Shown here one piece after another: positions 1 to 9,617 of a stretch of DNA of 64,000 nucleotides. Positions within the stretch are counted from its first letter, which is position 1. Every line of letters begins with the position of its first letter. The translations under genes were made by a program, and so were the position numbers. The notes beneath the pieces are model-generated. The model made no database searches. It was not told where the DNA came from and saw nothing but the letters and a program-made list of their open reading frames with translations. This DNA comes from Maledivibacter sp. GTDB lineage: Bacteria; Bacillota; Clostridia; Peptostreptococcales; Caminicellaceae. The DNA lies in NCBI GenBank assembly GCA_025210375.1, contig JAOASB010000045.1, positions 1-64,000 on the forward strand, in the 5' to 3' direction.

Positions 1-168
1 AAATCATATATAGTTAATATGAATGGCAATTCCTATAGACTAAAAGAAACAAAGCTTTGGCTTCAAAATCAATAATTTTTTTTACTCCCCTAGGGGAAAG
101 TTTAATTAGAAATTAGGGGAATTTTCAATTGACAAATACAATTTTTCTCTTTAAACATGAATTCAAAT

Positions 169-206
169 AAAAACTTAGGGGCTTTATTACATACCCCTAA
201 GTTTTT
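169..206 (-). terminator. Rho-independent terminator of the YdbC-like gene
   Basis: Inverted repeat AAAAACTTAGGGG / CCCCTAAGTTTTT with a 12-base loop, starting three bases beyond the stop codon at 209. On the minus strand the stem runs into T-rich sequence. Confidence 0.85.
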
Positions 207-208
207 AT

Positions 209-430
209 TTATAAATCCATTTTATTTAGTACATCCCTTAACTTCTTTAAATCTTCCTTGGTCAGTGTTATGCCCTTACCCATCTTTTCATGCTCTGGAG
301 CCCAGTCCCTAAGATCATACTTAGGTGTTCTTTCATTCCAGCTAATAAGATTTAGCTCTTTTGCCCACCCCTTTGGGGACTCAGTTAAAACTCCTATATT
401 TTCAACTATTTCATATTTTATATTAGCCAT
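209..430 (-). CDS. YdbC-like PC4-domain protein
   Basis: This 73-residue protein matches the bacterial YdbC family (PC4/p15 fold), which in other bacteria binds single-stranded nucleic acid. The family pattern is visible: an N-terminal EIVENIGVL strand, a KGWAKELNL segment, then YDLRDWAPEHEKMGKGITL followed by a C-terminal helix (residues 55-72). The ATG is preceded by GGAGGTTAATAT. It appears monocistronic with its own terminator. The in vivo role is not established; the family call rests on the conserved WAPxHEKMGKGITL signature. Confidence 0.82.
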   Translation of the reverse strand: MANIKYEIVENIGVLTESPKGWAKELNLISWNERTPKYDLRDWAPEHEKMGKGITLTKEDLKKLRDVLNKMDL

Positions 431-521
431 ATATTAACCTCCATATTCATTTAGTTTTCTCTAAATTCTTGTCAGTGTAAAAGTTCTTTTTATTAATTTT
501 TTAGGCTACCATAATTATATA

Positions 522-1688
522 CTATAAACTATTTATAAATAGTCTTACTATATCAGTTCCACTAACCATAGTACCAAGAACACTTCCTAGGTTAGCTAAT
601 ACTACGACCAATAGGGTTCTAGTTACTTTATTCTTCCAAAATCCCTTGATATTTAAAATATCATCGGACAAGCTTTCAAACTCCTTTACGCTTGGTTTTC
701 TAACTAAAACTTCGACTAGTCCTGCAAACCAACCAGCGGCAATGAGAGGGTTTAATGAGCTTATGGGAGCTGCTACAAAGGCTGTAAGTATAGAAAGGGG
801 ATGAGCAACTGCAATAGTTGCACCTAAAGCTGATAGGCTTCCATTCCAAAGTACCCAGCTTAAGACTTGTTTTACACCCATATCTTTATTGACAAAAAAT
901 GTATACCCTATCAAAAAAATAATAACTGCCGGTATAATCCACGAGATATATTTACCAATATTTCTTTGTTTAGGTAGTTTGCTAAGTTCTTTTAAATCAT
1001 TTTCTTTGTATATCTCTTTCTTAACTCCAGGTATATGAGCCGCCCCTAGAACAGCCACTATTTTATTTCCCGGTGCATTTTTTATTTTTTGAGCCAAATA
1101 TTTATCCCGCTCATCTACTAAACTAGTTTTTAATCTAGGCATATTTTTTGTCATTTCATTCAAAGCCGAATTTAGCATATCTTCCGATTTAAGTTTATCT
1201 AAATCCTCCTCGCTAATCTCTTCATTATCAAATACACTGTAAATTAGTTGAAATACTAATTTTGATTTATCCCATAGATTAAGATTTGCTAGTATCCTCT
1301 TGAAAGTCACATCTATATTTCTATCTGCTAGTACGATTTCAGCATCAACTTCCTTAGCTGATTCAATTCCCTGCATCATTTCTTGACCTGCTTTAACGCC
1401 CAGTTGTTTAGCTATCTTCTTCTGATAAGAAGCCATTATTAAATTTATTAAGAACAATAATGCTTTTTTTTCTTTAATAATCTTAATAATATCCATATTA
1501 GCCCATCTATCTTTATCAAATAGGGAATCATATCTTGATTGACAAAGCTCAATACAAACAGTATCGGGCTGTTCTTGTTCAATAATGTTCTTTACTTCCT
1601 TGGCACTATTTTGTGATACATGGGCTGTGCCAACTAAGATAACTTCTTTATCATCAAGGGTTAATTGATGTATGTTATCACTCATCAT
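522..1688 (-). CDS. TraB/PrgY-family membrane protein
   Basis: About 388 residues. The N-terminal two thirds carry the TraB/GumN-type domain with the hallmark VILVGTAHVS near residue 18 and a second conserved region ending in VAVLGAAHIPG. The C-terminal 120 residues hold about four hydrophobic segments, so the protein is probably anchored in the cytoplasmic membrane. The family is named from enterococcal pheromone-shutdown proteins, but chromosomal homologues are widespread and their activity is unknown; a metalloprotease-like fold has been suggested. An in-frame extension reaches 1712, but it overlaps the GGAG ribosome site, so the ATG at 1688 is preferred. No partner gene is adjacent. Confidence 0.8.
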   Translation of the reverse strand: MMSDNIHQLTLDDKEVILVGTAHVSQNSAKEVKNIIEQEQPDTVCIELCQSRYDSLFDKDRWANMDIIKIIKEKKALLFLINLIMASYQKKIAKQLGVKAGQEMMQGIESAKEVDAEIVLADRNIDVTFKRILANLNLWDKSKLVFQLIYSVFDNEEISEEDLDKLKSEDMLNSALNEMTKNMPRLKTSLVDERDKYLAQKIKNAPGNKIVAVLGAAHIPGVKKEIYKENDLKELSKLPKQRNIGKYISWIIPAVIIFLIGYTFFVNKDMGVKQVLSWVLWNGSLSALGATIAVAHPLSILTAFVAAPISSLNPLIAAGWFAGLVEVLVRKPSVKEFESLSDDILNIKGFWKNKVTRTLLVVVLANLGSVLGTMVSGTDIVRLFINSL

Positions 1689-1759
1689 TAAATCATCATC
1701 TCCAATACTCAATTAATATTTACAAATACATTTGTTAAATCCCTTATAGATATGTACTT

Positions 1760-1877
1760 GAGGGAATTGCATAACTCTTACTTGGCACAATTGCATAATA
1801 TATATGGTATAGCTTTGAGGATTTTAAAACTACATGTAGTAGATGGTTTTTATAGAAAGTAATTATGCAATTTGCTC
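1760..1877 (+). repeat. MITE-like element A, copy 1 (internally deleted)
   Basis: Begins GAGGGAATTGCATAA and ends TTATGCAATTTGCTC, a near-perfect 15-bp terminal inverted repeat. The interior shares GCTTTGAGGATTTTAAAAC and TAGATGGTTTTTATAGAAAG with the 160-bp copies but lacks about 40 bp of the left interior. No ORF is inside. No clear target duplication flanks this copy. Confidence 0.85.
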
Positions 1878-2022
1878 TATTTGTAAATATTGCATATAAT
1901 ATAATCATATTTTATCAAATAGCTAAGTAGAAGTCTATTTAAAGTCTCTTAATTTAATTTCCAACTATAGATAAACAATATTAACATTTTAAATTTATTA
2001 GCCCTTAAAGTTATTTATCTAT

Positions 2023-2068
2023 AATTGTTAAAACCGCTATTGCCTATATAATAGCGGTTTTAACAATT
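2023..2068 (-). terminator. Strong hairpin terminator after the FlxA-like gene
   Basis: A perfect 18-bp stem, AATTGTTAAAACCGCTAT pairing with ATAGCGGTTTTAACAATT, with a 10-base loop, 30 bases beyond the stop at 2098. The hairpin is nearly symmetric and could act in both directions. Confidence 0.85.
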
Positions 2069-2097
2069 AGTTAGATTTATCCATGCAACTTCTTAAT

Positions 2098-2853
2098 CTA
2101 TATGTAGAAATCTAAAGATTTTCTATTTTTATCTTTGCTATCCTTCCCATTCTCATTCTTATTTGTATCTTCTATTTTGTTTTCCTTCTCTGCTGTATTA
2201 TTTTCTTCTTCACTGGACCTTTTAATTTCTTCCTGAATTTCATTCCCGTATTTTCCCATATTTTTTTCTATTTTTTCTATTCTTCCTTCTATTTCTACAA
2301 GTTCTTCTATCTTATCAGAAACATTTGCCCCTCTAGATGAATCCGCTCCTATCTCAGCATTTTTGACACGGGCTTCTCCCTTTAAATATGTTCTTAATTT
2401 TGAAAACCCTTTAATCTCTGAATAAATATTATCTATCTTTGTTAAATGTTCAACCCTTGAAGAATCAACTCCACCCTTATTTTTATTATCCTTTTTCTTT
2501 CTTTCATCTATTTTATTTTCTTGCTTTTCAGTAGTTTCCTTTAACTCATCCTTTTTAGTAATACTTTCTAATTTAGCTTGCCGTATTTGAGAATCTATTT
2601 CTTGAATTTGTTTTTTTATCTCAGTAATTCTTTCCTGTTTAAGTTTATAGTCACAGTCACTCTCTTTTATCTTCCCTATTTGCTCCACTAATTTAGATTT
2701 TTGATTTTCAAGAGCTTGAATCCTTCTATCCTTAGAAGCCAACGGTTTTTTAGCTTCCATGGATTTTTTTTCCTTTTCTCCTACATTTCTATTTGATCTA
2801 ATATTACTAGCCGAAATATGATATTGGCTAGATGAAATTCCTTTGATATCCAT
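2098..2853 (-). CDS. FlxA-like coiled-coil protein
   Basis: A 251-residue, highly charged protein. It starts MDIKGISSSQYHIS, followed by a long heptad-rich region (about residues 30-115) of the FlxA-like type, then a low-complexity Lys/Glu/Asn tail. No signal peptide or membrane segment is seen. The ATG at 2853 has a GGGGGG ribosome site six bases upstream. The open frame continues to 2955 but would run into the MITE at 2950, so the extension is rejected. FlxA is named for flagellar-regulon control in E. coli; the role here is unknown. It stands alone between two MITE copies in opposite orientation, with its own terminator. Confidence 0.65.
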   Translation of the reverse strand: MDIKGISSSQYHISASNIRSNRNVGEKEKKSMEAKKPLASKDRRIQALENQKSKLVEQIGKIKESDCDYKLKQERITEIKKQIQEIDSQIRQAKLESITKKDELKETTEKQENKIDERKKKDNKNKGGVDSSRVEHLTKIDNIYSEIKGFSKLRTYLKGEARVKNAEIGADSSRGANVSDKIEELVEIEGRIEKIEKNMGKYGNEIQEEIKRSSEEENNTAEKENKIEDTNKNENGKDSKDKNRKSLDFYI

Positions 2854-2949
2854 AATATCCCCCCAATTTAAATATTGTCCATATATATTATCGGACAATA
2901 TAATGAAATTTTTGATATTTTTTTCTAAATTATAGCATAATATCCATTC

Positions 2950-3035
2950 GAGCAAATTACATAATTACCTTCTACAAAAACTATCTACCATATGTATTAT
3001 GCAATTCTGCCAAGTAAGAGTTATGCAATTTCCTC
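2950..3035 (-). repeat. MITE-like element A, copy 2 (short, reversed)
   Basis: Starts GAGCAAATTACATAATTAC and ends TTATGCAATTTCCTC, so it lies in the opposite orientation to the other copies. Most of the interior is deleted, leaving both ends. It is flanked by ATTC on each side, consistent with a 4-bp target duplication. It sits between the FlxA-like gene and the ABC exporter operon. Confidence 0.8.
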
Positions 3036-3053
3036 ATTCAATAGTATTAAAAT

Positions 3054-4103
3054 TTAAAAATTTATATACCACTTAATGGGAAGAATCCAAGAAGCATAGT
3101 CAGCTAATCTATGTATCCCATTCAACAATCCACTACCTAAAATAATTGAAATTAATAGATACACTTGACTAGCTAAGCTGTAGCTCTTCTTAGAACTAAA
3201 ACCAAATCCTATCAGTACAACTATTAGCCAAGTACAAAGGCTGTAAAACACAGTAACCAATACAGTAATAACAAAACCATATATCCCCTGTTGTTCAAAA
3301 TATCCCATAGTGAAATATGAAACAATAAATCCAGGTATTATATTTAAAAGCACTAATATAAGACTGGAAACATAATACTCTATCTTCCTTAAACCACACA
3401 GCTCCAGTCGCATTATTATTCTTTTTTCTCTATCATCAACTATCATTTTTCCGAAACTAATAATCAGAAAAATGATGGTACTTGCCCAAAGACCTTTGAA
3501 AGCAATTTCACCCTTGGTCTCATTATCGGTAAGCAGACCTTTCCCATTATTTATATCCTCTATCCTTAAGGATAGTATTCTATTATTGTCTATTGATTCT
3601 TCAAATCTTTTTCTGAATTCTTCCTCGTTAAAATCAGAATCTAAATCACGAATCCTGCTAAAGGCATCTACATATAGCCATTTTCGCACTACAATAAGGC
3701 TTATCTGATCATTTATCCATTTAACGGCTGTAGAGTTACTTTCCTTATGGGAAATTAATGTATCATCAAATTTTCTATTCATAATATTATTATGAAATCC
3801 TTCTTTAATTTCATAAACTGCATCATATTTTCCTCTGGAAAGTCTCCTCAAGCTCTTCTCTAAGTCCTTCTCAATAGAAAGCTCTATCTCATCATATCCC
3901 TTTATATCATCTATAAGGGAAGCTGAAAGATCGGTTTTATCATGATCTATAATAGCTATACTATATACCTTTGATGGGCTTCTCGTTTCCCCATCAATAT
4001 ATGTACATATGAAAGAAATCAAAAGTGGGATTATAAAAATCATTAACAAATTTCTTTTTGTTAGAAACTCATTCCTGATTTTCATTTTTAATAAAGCATT
4101 CAT
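3054..4103 (-). CDS. ABC-2 type transporter permease, second subunit
   Basis: 349 residues with the ABC-2 permease layout: one N-terminal membrane segment (about residues 19-36), a large extracytoplasmic domain of about 160 residues, then five or six hydrophobic segments from about residue 205 to the end. It is the last gene of a four-gene minus-strand operon; its ATG overlaps the stop of the preceding permease by four bases (ATGA), so the two are translationally coupled and probably form a heterodimeric channel. Substrate unknown. The size and big external loop resemble exporters of the YhaP/NatB class rather than small peptide-antibiotic pumps. Confidence 0.85.
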   Translation of the reverse strand: MNALLKMKIRNEFLTKRNLLMIFIIPLLISFICTYIDGETRSPSKVYSIAIIDHDKTDLSASLIDDIKGYDEIELSIEKDLEKSLRRLSRGKYDAVYEIKEGFHNNIMNRKFDDTLISHKESNSTAVKWINDQISLIVVRKWLYVDAFSRIRDLDSDFNEEEFRKRFEESIDNNRILSLRIEDINNGKGLLTDNETKGEIAFKGLWASTIIFLIISFGKMIVDDREKRIIMRLELCGLRKIEYYVSSLILVLLNIIPGFIVSYFTMGYFEQQGIYGFVITVLVTVFYSLCTWLIVVLIGFGFSSKKSYSLASQVYLLISIILGSGLLNGIHRLADYASWILPIKWYINF

Positions 4104-5317
4104 TCCACATCCCGCCTTTTCCTATGTGAATATTTAATTAATATAATTAGCAATATGAAATATAAGGATATTACTAAAACTCTTTCAAATGTCAAAGTAT
4201 ATCCTAATAGCTGATGGTGTCCTATAGTTAATATATTAAACCTGCTTAATAATTTGAATACCCTATCCATAGAACTAAGTGGTAAAATAATTCCACTAGT
4301 AAATATAAGTAGTGAAAATACTATAAAAAAGCTTACATCCCTTATTGTGTCATTACTTATAGCTATATAGAATATTATAACTAACATATTGATAATGGCA
4401 TTGAGCATAGTGGAGGATATTATAAACCTCAGGAAGACTCCTAAGGAAAAAGTATCAAAGTAAATTAAATATAATGTTTGGAATAAAATCAAAAGTAGGG
4501 TTGAAAAAGCTACCCCGGCAATTATTTTTGCAAAGTATACATGCCAAGGGCTAAAACCACTACTTAATACTCTTCTTATTCTCCCTTTATTGAAATCATC
4601 ATCTATATCTATATGAAACATTATTGCACTTATTATAGCCACAATTATTAAAGCTGCAGAAAAGTAATAGTTAATCAATGCTGTCCCATAAAATTTATCC
4701 AAGTCCGTAGAATCCTCAAATACTCCACCCCTTGTAAGAAATGCACTCATATAACTTAGTGCTACCCTATTAAGTTCCTTTATTCTTCCATCAAAATCAA
4801 GACCTTCAGACTTCATAATATCCCAATATATCATTGCTCCACTTTGACCCTCATTCAATACTTTTACCAGGTTTTTCAAATAATCTGTAAGAAATCCTAC
4901 GACTATATCTGAAGAATCTTCAATATATAAATTAAATGATGTAGCTTTGCCACTATTTAATAGTTCTGTGGTTCCTTCATCCACATGTATTACTGCTATA
5001 ACTTCCCTTTGTTTTAGCATCTTAAGTCCACTCTCAAGGGTAGTCTCTTCAAAGTTAATTATTCCCTTTAGCTTATTTTCTGTTATATTTTTCATAAGAG
5101 TATTTACTTCAAATGAATTATCTTCCACAGCAATGGCTACCTTTGAGTGGATTTTAACTTCATTGTTTCTTGAAATAAAAATAAACATGTTAACAAATAG
5201 GATAAGTAATAGAATCAGTAAAACTACATTGGAGAGTTGGTTTAAAATTCGTTTCACTTCCATTTTTGTCAACATGCTTAATTTATTGTATTCAGATTTT
5301 AAATTTGATTTTATCAT
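4100..5317 (-). CDS. ABC-2 type transporter permease, first subunit
   Basis: About 405 residues with one N-terminal membrane helix (about residues 28-48), an extracytoplasmic domain of about 170 residues, and about six C-terminal hydrophobic segments. The start is assigned to the ATG at 5317, which has GGTGA eight bases upstream and lies 26 bases inside the 3' end of the ATPase gene; the frame is open to 5347 but without a ribosome site there. Same operon and architecture as the following permease, so the pair is read as two unequal halves of one exporter. Substrate cannot be inferred. Confidence 0.85.
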   Translation of the reverse strand: MIKSNLKSEYNKLSMLTKMEVKRILNQLSNVVLLILLLILFVNMFIFISRNNEVKIHSKVAIAVEDNSFEVNTLMKNITENKLKGIINFEETTLESGLKMLKQREVIAVIHVDEGTTELLNSGKATSFNLYIEDSSDIVVGFLTDYLKNLVKVLNEGQSGAMIYWDIMKSEGLDFDGRIKELNRVALSYMSAFLTRGGVFEDSTDLDKFYGTALINYYFSAALIIVAIISAIMFHIDIDDDFNKGRIRRVLSSGFSPWHVYFAKIIAGVAFSTLLLILFQTLYLIYFDTFSLGVFLRFIISSTMLNAIINMLVIIFYIAISNDTIRDVSFFIVFSLLIFTSGIILPLSSMDRVFKLLSRFNILTIGHHQLLGYTLTFERVLVISLYFILLIILIKYSHRKRRDVE

Positions 5318-5963
5318 TGAAATCACCAAAATATTCTTTTTTTCCATTCTTTAATATTAGTAGCTTGTTACATGTATTCTCAATAAATTCAATTAAATGA
5401 CTTGTAATAACTATAATCTTCCCCTGTTTTCCCATGGTAGATATGATGCTTTCAATATCTCTCCTAGCCATATAATCTACACCCACAACGGGTTCATCCA
5501 TAAATACAAATTTGGGATCTCTGAGTAATCCTATCCCAATATTCACTCTTCTTTTTGTTCCCCCAGATAATTTAGATACTTTAGTATTAAATTGTTTCAT
5601 CAAGTCTAAGGATTTGGATATATCTTCAATCTTATTAAGTACAACTTTTTTGTCACTACTTATAGCTGCACCAAACAACAAAAGATTATCCTTTATGGTA
5701 AGATCCTCATAAAGAGCTATATCTTGAGGCACATAACCAATAATTTTTTTGATATCATCATTATATAATTTATCATTAAGGTAATATGAAACACTTCCAC
5801 TTGTGGATTTCATAATGGTAGCTAAAATTGAAATCAATGTGGATTTGCCGGCCCCATTAGGGCCGACAATACCTAAGACATCTCCATCCTCAAGCTTAAA
5901 GCTCACATCATTTAGGATGATCTTATTTTGTATAGTTTTACATAGATTGCTTACTTCAATCAT
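5292..5963 (-). CDS. ABC transporter ATP-binding protein
   Basis: 223 residues with every nucleotide-binding motif in order: Walker A GPNGAGKST near residue 34, Q-loop VPQD near 81, signature LSGGTKRR near 132, Walker B FVFMDEP near 153 and switch histidine TSH near 188. It energises the two ABC-2 permeases encoded directly downstream. The ATG abuts the stop of the upstream extracytoplasmic protein gene. The C-terminal extension found in drug-efflux DrrA-type ATPases is absent. Confidence 0.93.
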   Translation of the reverse strand: MIEVSNLCKTIQNKIILNDVSFKLEDGDVLGIVGPNGAGKSTLISILATIMKSTSGSVSYYLNDKLYNDDIKKIIGYVPQDIALYEDLTIKDNLLLFGAAISSDKKVVLNKIEDISKSLDLMKQFNTKVSKLSGGTKRRVNIGIGLLRDPKFVFMDEPVVGVDYMARRDIESIISTMGKQGKIIVITSHLIEFIENTCNKLLILKNGKKEYFGDFNDKIKFKI

Positions 5964-7355
5964 TTAAATTCCCAATCCATTTAACATAAATGGTAGAGTC
6001 ATTTGAATTTGATTTATCATCCCATCTATATTATTGATAATTTGCTCACTTTCCTCAGCAGGTAGTACCTTTGCTTCTTCTTTTATATCTGATACTAAGG
6101 CTTCTACAGCCTCTCCCCCAAATAATTCAGAGCCTAGGTTTTTTATTACCTCTTGGGCTATTTCTTGTGTTAACGCTTCATCATCTTTAAGCTTCATTAG
6201 ATTAACTTTATCAGATTCTTCCTTTGGCGTACTAACTTTAACATCTTTGCCAAATGCATTATAAGAAACAACTTCTTTTATCTTTATGAATTCTGATTGC
6301 ATACCCAATTCAATCTGTCTCATGATATGTTCTTTATCAATAGCTATTATACAATTACTGTCATATTTTTTAAGAGCAGCAAATTCTGGTTGTGAAGGGA
6401 TTGATTTAAATTCACTAATCACTTCATCTATACCTTTCTCCCAGTTATTAGCTATCTCATCTTCCATTTCCTTTATTCCTTCATTAAATTCTTCTTCAGT
6501 TAATCCAAACTTTTCATAATCCTTGTTTTTAATCACTAGATCCTTAAATTCCTTAACTCTTGCTTCTACTAAAGCTTTTACAGCTGCATCCTTCTTAGCA
6601 ATTTCAAGAATATCTGCATATACATCATATATATCTACTATATTGATGTTTAATTTATATTTAGTTACCTTCATTTCTTTTTGCTCACCATAAACATTTA
6701 ATGCTATAGTATTATCTCCATCAAGCTTTTCAACCTTGCCTTGTAGGTAATCATAAATAACCTGCTTGTATGGTTGATAATTTTTGACTACAGCTTTATA
6801 AAGATCGTCTTCTTTTCTAATTAAATCTAAATACGCCTTGAAATCAATATCATTTAAATTGTAATCGTAGCCTTCTTCTTTTAGTACTTCGTTAATATCA
6901 ACATATAATGATTTTTTATAAAGCTTAGGTAATTCTATCCCAAGCTCCCATGGTTTTAGGTAAAATTTACCATCTATCAATGTTTTTCCATTATAGTTCA
7001 TTCCAAGACCTGCGTCCATTTTAAATAGTTCGTTACCTTCTTCAGTTATCATGTTAATGTCATAAAGAATTTCAAACTTTTTAATTAATGAGTTTGCAAA
7101 TTTAGCCATAGCTTCTGGATCTTGAGACATATAATCAAATGCTCCTTGTTCCAGTGCTAATTTTTCATCAAGTTCAGCTGTAATGGAAACAGTTGCATTT
7201 GCGTTTGTTTCCTTTCCTGTTTTAATAGAACTGTGCATAATATGATTAATTGGGTCTTTGGTAATCATATTGTTCTTTACTACTGGGTAAATCCCTAGAG
7301 CAGCTACACATACTACAACTACTGCTAAAATTACTGCCATTGTTTTTTTATTCAT
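5964..7355 (-). CDS. Membrane-anchored extracytoplasmic protein of the ABC operon
   Basis: 463 residues. An N-terminal hydrophobic stretch (about residues 6-26) lacks a lipobox cysteine, so it is probably an uncleaved anchor; the rest is a soluble acidic domain of alternating strands and charged helices ending in a hydrophobic tail. I do not recognise the family. Start at 7355: ATG after GAGGGGGATTTTAAA; an in-frame extension to 7415 is rejected because it has no ribosome site. It is the first gene of the operon, directly joined to the ATPase, which suggests a partner or cargo-handling protein of the exporter. Confidence 0.7.
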   Translation of the reverse strand: MNKKTMAVILAVVVVCVAALGIYPVVKNNMITKDPINHIMHSSIKTGKETNANATVSITAELDEKLALEQGAFDYMSQDPEAMAKFANSLIKKFEILYDINMITEEGNELFKMDAGLGMNYNGKTLIDGKFYLKPWELGIELPKLYKKSLYVDINEVLKEEGYDYNLNDIDFKAYLDLIRKEDDLYKAVVKNYQPYKQVIYDYLQGKVEKLDGDNTIALNVYGEQKEMKVTKYKLNINIVDIYDVYADILEIAKKDAAVKALVEARVKEFKDLVIKNKDYEKFGLTEEEFNEGIKEMEDEIANNWEKGIDEVISEFKSIPSQPEFAALKKYDSNCIIAIDKEHIMRQIELGMQSEFIKIKEVVSYNAFGKDVKVSTPKEESDKVNLMKLKDDEALTQEIAQEVIKNLGSELFGGEAVEALVSDIKEEAKVLPAEESEQIINNIDGMINQIQMTLPFMLNGLGI

Positions 7356-7633
7356 TTTAAAATCCCCCTCTTTATTTGTTAGCACTTCGAAATGTAAATA
7401 ATGCTTACATTTCATCTGTACCCAAATTCAACGTACTTACATATAATACAATTTTTGAATTGCTTTGGCAATGCTTTTAATAAATTATTAAGATTTGTAC
7501 TTTCCTACAAAAACAGTTATAGGGATTTTATAAATTAATATAAAGATAGACCCCTTTCTCACCGAAATATATTATATAACTTAAACCTAGGTACCTATAG
7601 AAAGTCTAGGTTGCAAATGAGGGTGATGCTAAT

Positions 7634-8266
7634 ATGAAGGTTTCATCATTAAAAAAAGATAGAATTCGTACTAGTTTTGTAGATCGTAATACCTCTGTAA
7701 ATAAAACCGATGCCGTTAAATCTGTCTCATCCATACCACCAATAAAAAACTCTGCCTATTATTCATCAGAAAATCATCTGATATTTTATGACCAGTTTTA
7801 TGAAAATCTTAAGGAATTAAGGAAGGAGTATAAGAAATTTTATCATGATGAACAGCTCCTTGAAGATGCCATAGAAAACTTTGATAAGGATAAATTGCTT
7901 GATAGCATGAAAGCCTTAATATCAAATTATAATAATGCGATAAGGTCCTTGACCTCCTTTGATGAAACATTTGGCACTAATCAAGTAAGGAAAATACAGG
8001 GAATTCTCGTTGATTATGAAAACAAATTAGAAAACCTAGGTATATATATTATTGAAGGAAAAGAGCTTAAGCTTAATGAAAAAAACTTTATTAGAAATAT
8101 AGAAAATAATGAACATGTGCTAGAATTTTTATTTGAACCTACTAAAGGAATCATATTAAAATTATTTTCTGCATTTAAAAATATCAGAATACCAAAAAGA
8201 AAAGCTTTAGAGAAATTATATGAAAATAGTAACTATACAGGTATGCTCTTAGATAATAAAACTTAG
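7634..8266 (+). CDS. Hypothetical protein, soluble and helical
   Basis: 210 residues, not recognised. The N-terminal 40 residues are Ser/Thr-rich and probably disordered; residues 50-130 are predicted helical with many Lys/Glu pairs; there is no signal peptide or membrane segment. The ATG is preceded by GAGGGTGATGCTAAT. It is divergent from the ABC exporter operon and ends before a long hairpin. A structural or spore-associated role is conceivable but unsupported. Confidence 0.7.
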   Translation: MKVSSLKKDRIRTSFVDRNTSVNKTDAVKSVSSIPPIKNSAYYSSENHLIFYDQFYENLKELRKEYKKFYHDEQLLEDAIENFDKDKLLDSMKALISNYNNAIRSLTSFDETFGTNQVRKIQGILVDYENKLENLGIYIIEGKELKLNEKNFIRNIENNEHVLEFLFEPTKGIILKLFSAFKNIRIPKRKALEKLYENSNYTGMLLDNKT

Positions 8267-8329
8267 GAATGTAACTGTTTGTACAAATTTTTGCTATTCT
8301 AAATTTTATCCCTTATCAAGGACAATTCA

Positions 8330-8404
8330 TTAAACCCAGATTATTTATAGTAAATTCAAAACTACTTGTATTTTTCAAACTTTCTATAAATAATCTGGGT
8401 TTAA
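8330..8404. repeat. Repeat family C, copy 1, acting as a convergent terminator
   Basis: A 21-bp perfect inverted repeat (left arm 8330-8350, right arm 8384-8404, core CCCAGATTATTTATAG) around a 33-base loop, between the ends of the hypothetical gene (+) and the degV gene (-). The loop and right arm recur in diverged form at 12059-12123, so this is a dispersed element that also serves as a bidirectional hairpin. Confidence 0.75.
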
Positions 8405-8407
8405 TCA

Positions 8408-9355
8408 TTACATTTTTATCTTTTTGAATAATTCATTTTTCTTTTCAATAAGACCATTAACTTCATTTACTAGTAGATTATCTTTTTTATGACCTTTTTC
8501 CACAAAGTACATGGATATAGCCCCAAGCCCAACATGGTTGCCCACAGCCACACCCATCTGCATTATATAGATATCCCCCCTAAAGTCTGTCTCCTTTAAA
8601 ATTTTATGCTTTAAATTTTGAGCTATTTTAATATCTGAAGTATAGCCAATTATAATAAAATCAGTGATTCTGCAATCATTTCTATCTATAAATTCATTAA
8701 CATAATGGGAAAGAACTTTTTTGAGTCCCCTTTCTTTAGCAACGATTGATCCCTTTCCCTTTTGCATGCTCATTATAGGCTTAAGCTTCAATATCTTACC
8801 TATAAAGGCACTGGCATTTGTGAGCCTACCACTTTTGATTAAATGGGATAGGTCATCTACACAAAGAAAGTGCTTTACATTTGTCTTATAGTCCTCATTA
8901 AATGCTACTATTTCTTCAAAGGTAGCACCTGCTTCTCTTAATTTTGCACTTTTTAGAATTAACCACCCGCTTCCGTGACTCATGGACTTTGAGTCAACCA
9001 CATGAATCTTAATATTTGAATTGGGATTCTCTTCAAAATAATATTCCTTAGCAATCACAGCAGATTGATAGGCCCCGCTAGTTCCACTGGACATACAAAT
9101 ACATAATATATCTGTATACCCTTCTTTAATTGATCTATATATTATATCTAAATATTCAGTAGGACTTGGCATTGCAGTAGTTGGATTTTTATTTAAATCC
9201 TCAATGATCTCATAAAAATCATTGGGTTGTATATCAATTTTATCCCTATACACCTTTCCCTCTATATTGATTGTTAAGGGAGCTAAACTAATATCATACT
9301 TTTCTAAAACTTCCTTTGACAGATCACAGGTTGAATCAGCCATAATTTTTATCAT
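8408..9355 (-). CDS. DegV family fatty-acid-binding protein
   Basis: 315 residues of the DegV fold. The N-terminal IMADSTCDLS and the central CMSSGTSGAYQSA segments form the fatty-acid carboxylate site. The C-terminal half contains LIKSGRLTNASAFIG, also typical. Homologues such as FakB present acyl chains to the kinase FakA for incorporation into phospholipid. The ATG follows CTGGAGGTTATTT. Clostridial genomes carry several degV paralogues, and the acyl preference of this one cannot be read. Single gene, no fakA nearby. Confidence 0.93.
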   Translation of the reverse strand: MIKIMADSTCDLSKEVLEKYDISLAPLTINIEGKVYRDKIDIQPNDFYEIIEDLNKNPTTAMPSPTEYLDIIYRSIKEGYTDILCICMSSGTSGAYQSAVIAKEYYFEENPNSNIKIHVVDSKSMSHGSGWLILKSAKLREAGATFEEIVAFNEDYKTNVKHFLCVDDLSHLIKSGRLTNASAFIGKILKLKPIMSMQKGKGSIVAKERGLKKVLSHYVNEFIDRNDCRITDFIIIGYTSDIKIAQNLKHKILKETDFRGDIYIMQMGVAVGNHVGLGAISMYFVEKGHKKDNLLVNEVNGLIEKKNELFKKIKM

Positions 9356-9617
9356 AAATAACCTCCAGTGATTAATTATTTAACAAAAAAGTAAATATTT
9401 GTCGAACATTGTCATTCGTTGGTTAGATAAATATTACCATAATTTTATATTAAATGTAAGTGGAACTTTCTATGCTCTATAACTTTAGTTTATATAAGAA
9501 TGGCAATAAATATTTTACATTTACTTGAGCCTATATATATATGATGCATAATAAACTGATTTATATTATAATTGAGGAAATCATATTGTAAATTTTTTGA
9601 TTTTGGGGGAGATGGGC

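Noticed and set aside
522..1688. TraB homologue as evidence of a conjugative plasmid
   Set aside because: TraB-domain proteins are common on chromosomes and no conjugation genes are present.
2854..2955. 34-residue N-terminal extension of the FlxA-like protein
   Set aside because: It would start inside the MITE terminal repeat and lacks a ribosome site, whereas the ATG at 2853 has GGGGGG.
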